Notes: a model not told the origin generated them from the letters alone. Counted from the stretch's first letter, positions 1-12,023 are shown. The stretch is DNA of 60,000 nucleotides from Polytrichum commune (GCA_950295325.1 OX485804.1:40178001-40238000); one strand, 5' to 3'. Program-made: numbers and translations.

Positions 1-129
1 CATTTTTTTAGGAAATATTTGTAGCATGTCTCCAACTTGAAATTGGGATAAAATCAACATAAAACCATATGGCATTCTTCATTGTGCATTGTGCAAACCA
101 CACGCACATACTTGTAAATCAAAACCAAA

Positions 130-950
130 AAATTGATAGACACCGTTACATGTTCAACAATCAACACAATTGAGAGGATCTATGAATACGATCTGCTAAT
201 GAGAAAGATATTCTTGACACTAACTACTTGTGCCTTACACATCTCAACTATGATACGGTGGGTCTCATGTGGTAACATCTTCCCAAGTGAATGTATTTTG
301 AGTGATTGGCTATACAAGTGACCAACAAATACTTATTGGCATGGCTTGCAATTAAGAAGGGACACTCAAAAGACAATACATGTTATCAAACTTTGTGCTC
401 AAAATTTTAAGCTCAAACGCCGTTGTAGGTTTAATATGTAGTCAACCCAATTGGGAGAATCCATAGAAAGAGAATCTTCACTTTGACCTCTTACAACTCT
501 CACATCTCAACTATGATGTGGGCTTGATGTGCTCAAGTGGACACTTATATTTGAGTGGTCAATTATATGCGTGACCAACACACATACTTATTGGTAAGGT
601 TTGTAGTCTAAAAAGGACCATCAACATATAGTCCATGTTACGGGACTACTATGTGATCAAATTATAGATACCATTCTAGCTCAATAATGAACGCACTTGA
701 GGATGTCTATGAGTATGATCATTTACAGAGAAAAGTAACTTGTGACTTTGGCTTCTTGTAGCTTGCACATCTCAACTATGTTGTTTGATATTGAACTAAC
801 TAATTTGTGATTCGCAATTGTTAATAGGATGAAACATCCCTAATATGAATGAACTGTCAAGATTGTTTGTGGGGCTCAAAGTGTCTACAATAGAGCAATG
901 TATCTTAACTATCCCCATATGCACTTGCATTGTGGTCATGATGACTTGCC
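130..950 (+). repeat. D repeat, two partial copies in tandem
   Basis: This stretch holds two successive degraded copies of a repeat seen at least fifteen times in the window. Landmarks in order are a phrase about caaggtttgtagt..aaaaggacac, a block ending in gctcaatagtcaacac, a block reading cttcactttgacctcttgta followed by cacatctcaactatgatg, and a tail with gtttgtggagttggaagtgc followed by cccacaatag. The first copy runs to about 560 and the second from about 540 to 920. No protein reading is visible in any frame. It could be a degenerate LTR, an untranslated part of a retroelement, or a non-autonomous DNA element. Boundaries are approximate. Confidence 0.6.
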
Positions 951-954
951 CTGA

Positions 955-1450
955 GGGTTAGTTTACACTAAGAGTCAAGAGTGATCTTTTGTGTCATAAG
1001 GTCGGAATCCATGCTTCTCACTGGTGCAAATTATGGAATTGGTCTAACCACATTACACCTAGGGTGAGGCCAATTTTTCCAAAGGGATTTTAATCTGGAC
1101 AAGACATGATCCAACATAGTCCGAGCTCAAGCAAAGGAGTGCATTATTCTTGGAAGGTTGATTCTTGGCCTCACATCCAATTTCAAATTTGAATATGGAA
1201 TCAAAATTTGTGTGTATATATATCTATGAAGCATTTTAGGTCGTTTAATTGACTAGAATTCTAAACATCTCCATCTCTTCTTCTCTTCCCTTCAAGGCTT
1301 TATGCAACGGCATGTATTCTTTGGCATCAAGACCATTAGATATGGGAGAGTTGGACATTGCTACAATCTTATTCTAATGAGTCATTGGGACTAGCTCAAG
1401 GCTAATAGGGTTATAATCTCATTGAATTGGCCTCAAGTGTAAACTGACCC
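955..1450. mobile_element. Harbinger-like TIR element, variant
   Basis: The left end reads GGGTTAGTTTACACTAAGAG and the reverse complement of the right end reads GGGTCAGTTTACACTTGAGG, so the ends form an imperfect inverted repeat of about 20 bp. The flanking triplets are TGA on the left and TAA on the right, close to the TWA target preferred by PIF/Harbinger elements. The 496-bp length is nearly that of the GGGCCACTTC family, and the GTTTACACT core recurs in the element at 17036. No transposase is encoded, so it is non-autonomous. The assignment is an inference from end structure. Confidence 0.55.
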
Positions 1451-1827
1451 TAAGGTATGCATGGCATAAATGGTCCCTCTTCTTAAGTGGACACCTATAT
1501 TTGATTAGTAAGACAATGTGGGCTTATAGAGGACAAATCCAACTTGGCATAAGGTGGAGGGTGCCTACACCAACCATTTGGCTGACTTAGCTCATTTATC
1601 AGTCCACAAGGATTAGATATGGTGGAGAAAGAAATAAGAATAAAATTACACATTACACATTATATGAACATACTACAATTTCAAGACGTCTTACCCTACC
1701 TATTTAAATCCCACCATACACCCACATTTTCTCATTATAAACAACTCCTAAAATAGCCTCAACATTGGTCCAAAACCAACCTTGTTTTCTACCAAAATCG
1801 CCCTTGAAATAAAACCACCTCTCTTCC

Positions 1828-1856
1828 AATAAATAAATAAATAAATAAATAAAACA
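1828..1856. repeat. aaat microsatellite
   Basis: A short run of aaat tetranucleotide units. It has no other visible feature. Confidence 0.8.
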
Positions 1857-2088
1857 AATGTTTCTAATATTTGCATACACAAATTTAAATGAAACCATAT
1901 AAGTCAACCACATGTAGATACATCCCATTGCTTGCCCAACCCCCCCCCCCTCATTCTCCTAAACCCGCCTTGTTTTCACCCAAATCTACATTTGTTTTCC
2001 GCCATAAACATTTGGGTGGTTTTCGGTGGGCTATGGTGAAGGGATTAGGATGACATGCTTTTGGGAAGGAAAGGGGAAAAGGGAACTA

Positions 2089-2460
2089 CACTAAATACGA
2101 TATTTAGTGTCACCAATTCTAATTGTCTTGCTCAATACTAATTGTAAACCGCGGTATAGTGTCACCAACACTAAATGTTAACCCAACATTATTTGTCATT
2201 CCTTGTAAAAATTATTGGGATTATAGATTTCCAATGTGGCAATTACTGTCACTTACCAAGTGATTTTGCATCCAAATTTCAATCATCCATGACAACATTT
2301 CATCACAAGTTGCTGACAAGGCAAGGTAGGGTTTTGACCAATGGATGAACTCATCCCTCATCCATGACAATATTTGGTCACTTAATATATAAGAAGTGTC
2401 ATCCGAAAAGTTACCATAGTGACATAAAATACCATATGACACTAAATATTGTATTTAGTA
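2089..2460 (+). mobile_element. Palindromic-end MITE, long form
   Basis: The left end has CACTAAATA and TATTTAGTG separated by three bases, so the terminus is itself a hairpin. The right end repeats the arrangement with ACTAAATATTGTATTTAGTA. The interior (phrases such as accaacactaaatgttaacc and cttaccaagtgattttgcat) is shared with the elements at 5653, 17871 and 50923. The length is about 372 bp, the same as the copy at 50923. The left end is preceded by TA. No coding capacity is visible and the superfamily is not settled. Confidence 0.75.
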
Positions 2461-2639
2461 TGGCACCTCTACTTTGTGTTTTGGGTTGTTGGAGGGGAGT
2501 GTGGATTGTCTTTGTGATACATTGAAGATTGTCACTTCAAGTGTTAAAATCGGAGTTGTTGTGCAAAAGTTATATGAGGTAAAAGCAAGCATTATTCTTC
2601 CTCATTAAGCCATGTCACATAGGCCCTCCCAAAGTGTTT

Positions 2640-3120
2640 TCGTAAGGTAGACGAACCTACAATGGACACTTTTGGCAATGTGTCCACTTCTCATTGGATG
2701 TGAAATACTCAAGTCTAGTGCAAGATTATAACTAATTCAAACCATGCCCAAAGCCATTTTCCTCATAGTTTTTTGAGCTCCTACGAGTATTTTATTCATT
2801 GTCAAAATGAAGAATTTTTTTTCAATATTTGGTCATGTAACCTCCCCCCCTTCCTTTTGATTATGTTGATGGTTGGGCCTATATTATGGTTAACAAATTT
2901 TGAGCATGTAGTCCAATCTATTATGAACATGTGCCTTAGTGCAATATTCATTATTGGATCCACACCTCATCACACACCACTCAAATATGGGTGTCTCTTT
3001 GATACAAGTAATCAAATTAGAACCGCTTACGTACTTAACCTAGAATGGTGTCCTTATTTTAGAGCACGTAGTCCAATCTCATCTCATCACATGTCTTTTT
3101 AGTGTATGTTCTTATCTACA
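2640..3120 (-). repeat. D repeat, inverted copy
   Basis: The reverse-complement landmarks of the D repeat appear in order: caaaccatgcccaaagccat with a ctcatagttttttgagctcc segment, then ttttgagcatgtagtccaat, then a cacaccactcaaatatgggt phrase. A short C run sits where other copies read aattgggagg. The open frame at 2773-3102 lies inside this repeat and is regarded as chance. Confidence 0.6.
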
Positions 3121-3169
3121 AGCCTTGCCATATACCACTTGAACATAGGAACATGCATAATATTAGTGT

Positions 3170-3960
3170 TTGAATGAGGCCCGGATACCTTATATGGCAA
3201 GGTTTTGTACTTGCAAATGGACACTTAAAAACATGCGTTAGTACATGAGATGAAAGTATGTGCTCATAATATAAACACCGTTCTAGGTTCGATAGTCAAC
3301 ACTATTGGATCAATATTGGGAGGGTCCATGTGAATGTTTGTGAATATAAGGAATATTCTCTTCAACCACTTTGTAGCGTATGCATCTCAACTCCAATGTC
3401 CAAACTTGAAATGACAATCTTCGCAATTCACAATTGCTAACTTATCTGAATGAGACAGCTAAGGTCGAGATCGTTTGTGGAGTTGGAAGCATGCCCACGA
3501 CAAAAGCCACATACATTATCTATCCCCAAGTATGATGTATATGAGTAAATTTGGGTGTAATTTCAAAATTTGGACTTTTTGGTTGCTTCAATTCTATTGG
3601 CGAATTTTGTTGATGCACTTTTGAAATACCTAAATTTTATGGGAGGTATGTGAATCCTCAGTGATTAAATGAATGTTGTGCTACTAAAATATGATGGAAA
3701 AAACAAATGTCCTTTTTGATGTTAAATCTATATAAATACATGTTGAATATTGAAAATACGATCAAACCAACTGCTATAATACTATCACGATCGACAACTT
3801 ATGAGTACGATTGTTTACAAAGCAAGAGAATGAACGACTTTGACCTCTTGTAGCTTTCACATCTCTATTATGATGTTGAAACTTGAGCTAACTTTTTTTT
3901 GGCAATTGGCAATTGCTAATTGGATGAGTTGAGCCATGATCCAATGTTGATATGGTGTCA
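3170..3960 (+). repeat. D repeat, one full and one partial copy
   Basis: The first copy runs from about 3190 (tatggcaaggttttgtactt) through tctcaactccaatgtccaaac to a tail at about 3475-3530 with gtttgtggagttggaagcat. A second copy of the middle block starts near 3730, with cgacttatgagtacgattgt and ctcttgtagctttcacatct, and ends near 3930. No protein signal was found. Confidence 0.6.
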
Positions 3961-5135
3961 TCTTATTTTCATACCATTCGGGTATCTCTTTTGACAAGAT
4001 GGGGGGCAAACCACAATTTTGGAAGAAGGGGAACTAGACAATAAAATCCCATTACTAAACAAAAACATGACATTCCTTAACGCATGTTCAATAATACACA
4101 ATATCTACACTATTTAAAGCATGCACGTAGTTTTGTGGGCCCTTTGGATGCAAGAGTATCGTTCCCAAATTCTATCATTGGATTCATATATTCCTATCAA
4201 ACCCAACCTCAATATGAAGGTGGGGGTTTGGGGAGAGACATGTGGCTATTGGCTAGTGGCAACTTCTCGTATTACCAACTCCTCATACCACAAGCTACCA
4301 AAATCAATGGTTGTTATTGGGCACACAACTGCAGTACGACACATTATGATTTGTGGGCGATTGGATGGTGATGCCCAAGATTAACCACCCAACAATGGAA
4401 CAAGGGAATGGAAATGTTTAGGATATCAATGACGATTGAACATACATACGCTCCTGAATAATGTCATGTAGTGAGTACGTGGCTTGAACAATTAATAGTA
4501 TCCCAAAATATGACACAACTTCATTATGGCATAATAAATAATAAACACCAATTCACTAGAAAGAGTGAAGGCCTTTTTTATTGGCCACTTGCCCGTGATA
4601 AGGATGAGTTTTGTGTCATGGGCACATGACCAAAAGACCTTTCCTCCTCCTAGTGACTAGCGTATCCTCGAAGCAAGCATGTCCCCCAAAACTCACGATT
4701 TATATCCTCCCATTTGACAATTTAATAGCTTTATTGACATGGAATTTTATGACGGTTTTATGTGCAAATGTCAAGTGGTTGAAGGATGTTGCAAAAGTTG
4801 ACCTCTTTGTTTTTTCCTCACCACAATTTCACAGTTGGGGAAGTAGGTGGCGGGGGTTCTAAAGTAGCAAATCACACCACCTGGGGTGTCGTAAAAGCAC
4901 ACCGTTCTATGTTTGTGGTTATATTATTTTAGGGTCTCTAATCTTGATTTTGGTGTCAACATATATATTTTTTAAAGTAAAGAGATTTTTATTTTTATTT
5001 TTTGAGACAATTGAATCAACTTTATTTCAATGCCAAGTAACCACACACAGTCAATCATGGACCCAAAGCACATAGAGTAGTTGGCTCTCTTGGGTGCACT
5101 GATGAAACCAAAACAACCCATGACTCGTGCACACT
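3961..5135. other. Unassigned AT-rich stretch
   Basis: I see no recognisable protein, RNA or transposon end here. Three overlapping short frames (4084-4371, 4121-4384, 4611-4862) show no family resemblance. Confidence 0.5.
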
Positions 5136-5336
5136 CTAAGCATGATTAACTAAACCAGCGTTAGGCGCTCTAATGCGCCAACGCATGGTATTAGTTCCAT
5201 CTTTGTGACATAGACTTTTCGTGACTCCCCACATTTTGTCATAGTTCCCAATCGCATCATCATAGATGGTGGTTGTATCCGCTTCTTTGTAGGCAACTGC
5301 CCACGCGTTTCTAGCATACTCAAGGAGGCTTTGCAA
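5136..5336 (-). pseudogene. Coding-like fragment, unidentified
   Basis: A 66-codon minus-strand frame has a protein-like composition, with Ala, Tyr, Asp and Trp spread evenly and segments such as EYARNAWAVAYKEADTT and AIGNYDKMWGV. This differs from the Ile/Leu/Ser-rich chance frames around it. I do not recognise the family. It has no neighbouring exon or start context that would support a live gene. It may be a captured gene fragment or part of a transposon protein, or it may still be chance. Confidence 0.2.
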
Positions 5337-5652
5337 AACAAATTAAAAGGATTGCAAGATATTTCATCACATTTCCATCATGTTCATGGCAAACCGGAAA
5401 GTTGGGAACACACTAAGGATCTAATAAACCTAACTTCTAAAATGCTAACATACCTAGGCTAGAACTGTATGAGTCGTGGCACATATTGAGAGCATTTATA
5501 CCATGTAGGGTAGGTACTATAGTAAGGTTATTTTCTCAAAACAACCATAACTACGTCTTTTCCTATAGAGCATCATAAACGTTTGCCTTTGCTCCAAAGC
5601 ATAGAATCTATCTTGAATTAGAACCACGATGCATAACATCACTAAGCAGCTA

Positions 5653-5954
5653 CACTAAATATGATGTTTAGTGTCGTATCGTGTTTTGTGTCACTATGGT
5701 AACTTTTTGGATGATACTTCTTATGGATAAGTGAACAAATGTTGTCTTGGATGATTGAAATTTGGATGAAAATTCACTTGGTAAGCGACACTTATTGCAA
5801 CATTGTAAATCTTTAATCCCCCCCCCCCCCCATTCTATAAGGAATGACAAATAATGTTGGGTAAACATTTAGTGTTGGTGGCATTATACCATGGTTTACA
5901 ATCCGTATCGAGCAAGACAATTAGAATTGGTGACACTAAATATCATATTTAGTG
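5653..5954 (-). mobile_element. Palindromic-end MITE, short form
   Basis: Left end CACTAAATATGATGTTTAGTG and right end CACTAAATATCATATTTAGTG (each written without its flanking TA) are hairpin-forming and mutually inverted. TA dinucleotides flank both ends (5651-5652 and 5955-5956). It lies opposite to the copy at 2089 and lacks about 70 bp of interior present there. A 14-base C run at 5818-5831 sits inside it where the copy at 17871 has only four C. Confidence 0.75.
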
Positions 5955-6390
5955 TAGACACTTGTCTCTTTCCCAAAAAAAAAAGGAGGTTGTGATTTTT
6001 TTAAACTCTAAATTTATAGTTGCGTGTTGAAAACTTCACATTACACAACGTAAGTGGTCTCCATAGGTGGGGAATCCTGAAATTAAAGTAGAATTATGCT
6101 CATCCAACACATGATCCAACACAACCCAACCAAGGAATTGAGTAATGTTATGTTGTTGTGTTCTCGAGATTGTATCATTCTAAAAGGACACCCCCATAAT
6201 ATGCTACATCACACATGTACCTACTACCCAAATGCTCCATAATGCATGCTTGTACATAGTGTACACTAATTTGTGGTGGGTACAATATGTTCAATAGTGT
6301 GTGTTGTATTCAACAAGAGCTCATCCCATAACGCCACAAAAGGCCAATTCTAAGTACCTTGACATTCAATAAGGCCACATGCACTATCTA

Positions 6391-6413
6391 GCTTAGAAGA
6401 AGAAGAAGAAGAA
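6391..6413. repeat. aga microsatellite
   Basis: A short run of gaa/aga triplets just before the larger TA tract. Confidence 0.8.
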
Positions 6414-6522
6414 TCGGGCAATTTGAATTGAAATTGAGCATGTTGGTCCTACCCTGTTCAAGAATCCCCTTGGTGCATGGTGGGGTTTATTGCCTACCTT
6501 GCGGTGGGTGGGCTCTTGTCTG

Positions 6523-6523
<1 letters not shown>

Positions 6524-6589
<66 letters not shown>

Positions 6590-6597
6590 TACACACA
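6524..6597. repeat. TA then CA dinucleotide microsatellite
   Basis: About 24 TA units pass directly into about a dozen CA units. The frames reading Tyr-Ile or Thr-His repeats through this tract are not genes. Confidence 0.95.
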
Positions 6598-6779
6598 TTA
6601 TTTTGATATATTTTTACTATGTGGGTTTGGGGGGGGGGGGGGGAGGAGTACTAGTTCTTGTTTATTTATCTAACTTATAAAATATTAATTTAACGCCAAC
6701 TTCCATAAGGGATCAAGTGTGAATGAAATGCCTCGTCATTTGCGGGGCTAAGGTAGATGGGTCTTAAGTGGTTTGTTTT

Positions 6780-7110
6780 TTGAATTGGACCCTTGGATTC
6801 AATTGGTATGTGGTTTGGTGAGGATTGAAGAGCAAACATCATAAAGACACATGTTTGAAAGAGATTGGACTTCATCTTTAAATATTAATAACTACTCTAC
6901 ACTCAATAATGAACACAGTTGGGAGGATCTATGTGTCTAGCTAAAAAATGAGCGAACATGCACTTCCGGTACCCAATAACTAAACCAAGGGAGGTGTAAT
7001 TTTCAATACAATTTTTGCATATGTTTCATTGTAGATTTGCAAATGCAGCATGAGTTTTGTTGTATAATCTAATTGGTAGAAGTTGGAGAATGTAAAAGTA
7101 ATGTCTGTGT
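6780..7110 (+). repeat. Dispersed repeat related to 25460-25790
   Basis: Phrases such as attggtatgtggtttggtga, ttaataactactctacactc and tttttgcatatgtttcattg recur in the same order at 25460-25790 with scattered differences. The left half is a D-repeat variant (agagattggact, gaacacagttgggaggatct). The right half is known only from these two places in the window. Confidence 0.65.
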
Positions 7111-7139
7111 TTTTTTGTACATTGACGTGAATGTGAGCC

Positions 7140-8830
7140 CACTTGCCCTAGCCTTGATCATGTTCTATCAAGCCTCAAGGTTTGATTAGTTCCTCCCTTT
7201 CGAGAGGTGGGCTCACTTACAAATTCCCTTTGGTTGTCATGGGGTTTTATCCTTATGATGGGTCCATGGGGGCTTGTTTGTTGATTTTGTTTGTGATGAT
7301 AGCTAGGTTGTTGGCGTAGGCAATGGTGTTGCATGTTGCGGTGGGTGTGTTGAAGTGGTAACCGATGTTGTATATTTGGAGCCATCGTAGGACGGGATCT
7401 AGGAAGATGATGAAGAGGTAGGGACCGGTTCCTCTACTAATTTAGATTGGTGGGGTTGTTCCAAAGTGGGTGCCGTGAAAGGAAGTAGTGGAGTTTGTGT
7501 ATATGTTACCTATGTGTTGTACTGCATCTTTAAGATAGCTTAGGTCTTCCATTATTGCTAACAATCGTGTGTGGTCGATTTAGCTAAATCCATCGCGGGA
7601 ATCTATGTTTGTGATTTAGATGTCACTGTTGGTTAGTCATGCATCTTCCAAGGCCACAAATATCATTTTTCTTTGCCTTGTAGTGTTTCTTTGTGGTCTT
7701 AAAACATTCTTAACTAAAGTGGCGGATTTTGTGTTTCTCCCAATAACTTGTGAGTAGAGAGATGAGTGTGTTGGTAAAGAGTTTGTATATGTTGTCGGCA
7801 AGGGCTATTATGTTTAGTGTGGGTAGTCTTGTTGGAAGAAGAGGAAAAATAGGTTGTGGAAGGCTAGGGATATGGCTTTGAGGATTTCATTTCGGATGTT
7901 ATTTGATCTTGGCACCTTGCCCTTTGCGAGTTTTTGAGGCTACAATCAAAGACTTCTCTAGAGAAATTTTTGGCTATGCTAGCATCTAGTTTTTTTTAAT
8001 AATTACTACAATTACTATAATAAATAGTAATAAATTTGAAAAATCCCTATTAAGAATCCGTTTTTCCCTAGCCATGGGAAATTGCAAGTTGCGCATTGAC
8101 ATGTTGTAGGCTGATCTATCACGTCATTGCATATGGGGGGCTTGACGTTGAAAGGAGTTTTGTTGGATGTGTGTTATTTCTAAGGCTATGTCTAGAGGAT
8201 TGGTGAGTATGTTGCCATTGGAGTCTTTTAGGCAATCTAGGGGTGTATTTGTGGGCTTCCATCTTGGCTATACAACCTAGTTGGCGAGTTTTGAGGTCCA
8301 TTTTTGGGCCTCTATGATATTGGTGGGTGTAGGTGGGATGGTTATGTTTGAGAAGGTTTGGAGCTGTTGAATGTCTTGATGTTGGGGCTAGATTGAGCAT
8401 GGTTGTGCGGAGCTCACTCTGATAGTTTTTCTTATGGTGTGGTATATTTTGAGTTGGTTTGGCCATGTTTTTTGTTGTTTTCGGGGGAGAAAAGCCCCCT
8501 TGTTGTTGGGCTCTATGAGGTAGGGTGTGTGTGTGTTGGGGGGTGTGGTTATAGCATGTCCCTTCTAAGCATTGCTTAGTGTGTTTATGATGTCTTGAAA
8601 TATGTCTTGGGTTGTTTCCCATTCATTGGCCAATAGTTGGGGGTTTTGTCGTGTTTGTGTTACTTGTGTGCCTCTTAATGATTCTCCCTCGAGGTGGAGG
8701 CGGAGGTGACGTGCTTAAGTGAGAAGCTTGTCCACTTTATTGGGGTTTGGGGTTTTCTTGTTCACTTTTCAATCCAATATCTCCCATGGCCCACACTTTG
8801 TATGTTTGGTCAAAAATAGGAGGTGGCTGT
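7140..8830 (-). pseudogene. LINE relic: linker and reverse transcriptase
   Basis: Read on the minus strand from 8830 to 7140, this is the middle of a non-LTR retrotransposon polyprotein. A His/Thr/Pro-rich linker lies at 8622-8119, including QSELRTTMLNLAP. A fragment with IRNEILKAI follows near 7900, then ALADNIYKLFTNTL near 7790. The palm core follows, with IDHTRLLAIMEDLSYLKDAV near 7560-7520, FHGTHFGTTPPI near 7460, PYLFIIFLDPVLRW near 7410, and AYANN in place of the catalytic A-Y-A-D-D at 7307-7315. Stops, frameshifts and short deletions interrupt it, and an AT-rich patch lies at 7985-8060. Established knowledge: this motif order is typical of LINE reverse transcriptases. The element is dead. 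It seems to belong to the family seen at 16330 and 32150. Confidence 0.85.
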
Positions 8831-9188
8831 TAATATTCAGTGGAGAGATGTGCATGTATGCCTGCTAATGTAGACAGTGTAGTGTATCGACAGCTTTGGG
8901 TAATGTAGATATTTATTACTCCCTATAAATGTACTAAAATCACATACATCATCTTTGTCATAGTCTTCGGGTATTTTGAAAATAAATTGGCATCTCCGCC
9001 ACTAGATGCTGGCCCCACTGAGCATCACCTAGAGGCGAAAGAATGTTATGTTTTGTGTGAGGTGTATTTTACTCTTCAAACTATAAAAAAATCTCACCGC
9101 CGTTTGTTTTATGGCACTTGATCACCATACCACCAAAACAAACACCAAATAAACTTATGCAAAGTTGTTATCTTTGAGCATCCATGTT
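8831..9188. other. Unassigned stretch
   Basis: No protein, RNA or repeat end is recognised between the LINE relic and the Mutator-like element. Confidence 0.5.
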
Positions 9189-9197
9189 GGGAATAAC

Positions 9198-9787
9198 GTC
9201 ATGGGCTAGATCACATCTTCATTCAGCTAGGCCCTGCCCCTCCCACGCCTCCTTCACTGCCCGGTCTTCTCCATGCTCCTTGTCCACACTTGCATGGGGA
9301 ACTCTTCCTCGTTGGGAACCAATGTGACAGTTCCGGTTAGAATTACAAACATTCAAGTTGACATCACTCTCGTCATTTCCAAGTTAGTTGATGGGGTTCC
9401 TTCACATGCCAAAGGAGCTTAATGAATTAAGTGAGCGGGTATTGTCACATTGGTTCCCAACAAAGAAGCGCTCCCAATGCAAGTGGGGGCAGGGAGCATG
9501 GCGCAATGATCGGGGAGAACCGACAGTTAGGTACAAATGAACCGGTTGAAGTTCAAGACTTCGGGAGAATTACCGATCATTTTAGAGGAATTTATGGAAT
9601 ATACCTAAAATTAAATTAGAAAAACCGAAGGATGTCAACATGTAACCGGTTGGACTTGTAAACACTAGGATCTCAACCGATTATGCCCCAAAATCTCCCC
9701 GATCACTGGCATGGGGAAGACCAGGCAAGGAATGTGACGTGGGAGGGGCGGGGCCCAGCTGAATGAAGATGTGATGTAGCTCGGGGT
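9198..9787. mobile_element. Mutator-like foldback element with 9-bp TSD
   Basis: The nine bases GGGAATAAC occur immediately outside both ends (9189-9197 and 9788-9796), which fits a 9-bp target duplication. The arms of about 90 bp (9198-9290 and 9695-9787) are inverted copies sharing atcacatcttcattcagct, cccctcccac and a ggtctt.tccatgc segment. Long TIRs with 9-bp duplications are the hallmark of Mutator-like elements. A second, inner inverted repeat pairs 9268-9335 with 9445-9513 (ttgggaaccaatgtgac). The segment at 9525-9690 carries several ccggtt motifs and recurs in degraded form at 36478-36690 and 11270-11460. No transposase is present. Confidence 0.8.
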
Positions 9788-10434
9788 GGGAATAACATGC
9801 GGCCTATGCAAGGAAATACAACCTTATTTCAAACCCGTGTTCTAATAGACAAGTTAGGGACATACATAGAGAAAGCATGGATGTGGCCTGGATGGAATTG
9901 GCAAGAGGTGTATAAAAAGTTTGATACCTTGGGACTGATTATAGTGAGAATAATAAAGGCGCCCAGTCTTCTATACTAGGCACCCGAATTCCATTAGGAT
10001 ACCATTAAGCTTAGGTCCGGATAAACCCAGTGCTCCTTTTTGGCACGTCCACCTTCATTTCATGTGACGTGTTAAGTCCCTTTTTTTTGTCTTTCAATAT
10101 GACGGGCAACATCAAGAAGTACCTTTCAAATGAGGGGTTGAAAGAATCCTAATATTTCAGACAAATTTGGAGATCTAATCATATTCTTTCAACTATATAT
10201 GCAGAGAAGTTTGAACTTCTTCTAAGGTTTACGCCAAATTAAGAACTCTCTTATTCCTCATGTCGCGTCATGATTGAAATACTACCCTCAATCCATATGC
10301 TTCACCGATACCTCGCATAATGATACTCGTATCAAAGCATTTGAAGTGTCCAACTTCAATGAAGCTCGTAAGTGGCTCTTGATAGCATTTTGTTTGAAGC
10401 TCCCCCTTTCATAAATTGAAATACTTGAGGGAAT

Positions 10435-10916
10435 GGAGTTATCCGTAAAGTAAGCTGGTGTTTTGATAGATTTTGAGTGCACTATTCACACAAACCCATG
10501 GAAACGCAAAGTAAGGCTCTTGAATTCCGGGGCATAATACACAAGGCCAGGGTTTAGGGTCAGAGTTGGTCTGCTTGTTTTTGGATGAGAGAATCCGCCT
10601 ATTCGTGGTTGAGGCCGTCATGTGTGCTTGCTGATTTTGGGCGTGCTTCACTACTTACTTAGTCTTGTCTGCACCCCTAACATAATTAGTGAAACAGGGC
10701 GACATAATTAGCACCCTCTGACAAAACGACCCTAAATTCCCGGGGCGCACTTGCAACATAGGAGCAAATTTTTTTTTCACCATTTCCGGTCCCTCAAAAG
10801 ATTTGTGCCTGTGTTTTTTTTATAGCTACAAACACCTGCTCCACTTTTAGGGCCTGTCACACAATTTTCTCAAATCCAGGCCCAAAACCCTCTCTTCAGC
10901 TCACTTTACGGATAAC
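10435..10916. mobile_element. TIR element, superfamily unclear
   Basis: The left end GGAGTTATCCGTAAAGTAAG and the reverse complement of the right end (AGAGTTATCCGTAAAGTGAG) form a TIR of about 23 bp with two mismatches. The total length is about 480 bp. I could not settle a target duplication, so hAT, Mutator and Harbinger all remain possible. The interior has no coding signal. Confidence 0.65.
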
Positions 10917-11269
10917 TCTAATGACAAGTATTTTTTTGTCAAGTTGGTACACCACTCGTTGATACCCTCACAAAATTGTTGTGCGTTGTATAATGATATG
11001 TTTTCACATTCATGCCTCAAAGTTTCTAGAGACTCAAGCAACCCGGCTCTACTTGGATCGCTTTCAACCGCTGTCAATCCACATTTAGTGACCAATCTCT
11101 CCAACCATTGGTATGACATAGTTACACAAACTTCTTCGTCACTTGGACAATAACTAAAGTTTTGATGCGTTGAAAATAGATAAATCAAGAAACCTTTTGT
11201 TCATGCTATCCACAATTGCTTGCACATAGATAGCTATCCTTATCTTGCATTCAAAAAAAAACCTCCAAC

Positions 11270-11460
11270 TCAAGAAAGAAAAACCAAAAGATCATAACAT
11301 GTAACCAACTGGACTTGAAAACACTCATATATTTTTTTCCGATTATGTCCAAAAATATCTCTAGACATTGCAAACTATGATTGTGACTTGGACTTGATTC
11401 ACAACTGAGTTTGAGGAATAACTAGCTAAAGTTCAAGACATCGTGACACCCCCCCCCCAA
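11270..11460. repeat. Degraded copy of the Mutator-like interior
   Basis: The phrases aacatgtaaccaactggact, tgaaaacactca and ccgattatgtccaaaa match the interior of the element at 9198 (aacatgtaaccggttggact, ccgattatgcccca). The order then continues with gagtttgaggaataactagc, which is also present at 36510. No TIRs are seen, so this is a fragment. Confidence 0.5.
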
Positions 11461-12020
11461 ATTCAGTAAAGAATGACCAAAAGATCACAACATTGTTGCA
11501 ATCTTCATGTAGCTCATGTCTACTCTCGTACTCTTCAATGATCGCAATCACATTGCAACTCAACACAAACTCAAATCGGGTTTACTTAGGTGTCACTTAT
11601 AAGTGTAGAAGTTGACCCATATTCTCCTACGTCATTATGAAATCGAAGCGTGACTTATATATTACGGGACACAACATTATTTGCCCATAGTTATGGGATA
11701 TGATCGATGGGTGATGGTTGAGGGGATCTTTCTTTGATGAGCTGGTTTTATTTTTGCCTTTCCATGTGACGGAAATTTTGTAATTCTCGTTTTTCTTTCA
11801 ACACGCAAGATTGATTTCAAACTTTCGCATGCCTTTCTTTTGGCTTGTGACAGGTGCAAAAAGGAGCATTGGATAAACCCCTACTACAACTTCATAAGCT
11901 CGCCCTTCCCCCAAATAGAATTGAAGTGCAAGAATGTGCATAGTTACTACACCGTAACTTAGTACCTAAACAAGAGTGTACCTATCTATAAGAAGCTTAC
12001 ATGGGCCCAAGCTTGTGAGT
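11461..12020. other. Unassigned stretch
   Basis: No recognisable feature. A minus-strand frame at 11677-11859 is short and basic and shows no family resemblance. Confidence 0.5.
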
Positions 12021-12023
12021 TCA

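Noticed and set aside
2089-2460. CACTA (En/Spm) assignment from the CACTA terminus
   Set aside because: CACTA elements make 3-bp target duplications and have other subterminal repeats. Here only TA flanks are seen and the termini are palindromic, so the assignment was left open.
6393-6680. Frames encoding Tyr-Ile and Thr-His repeats
   Set aside because: They are translations of the TA and CA microsatellite.
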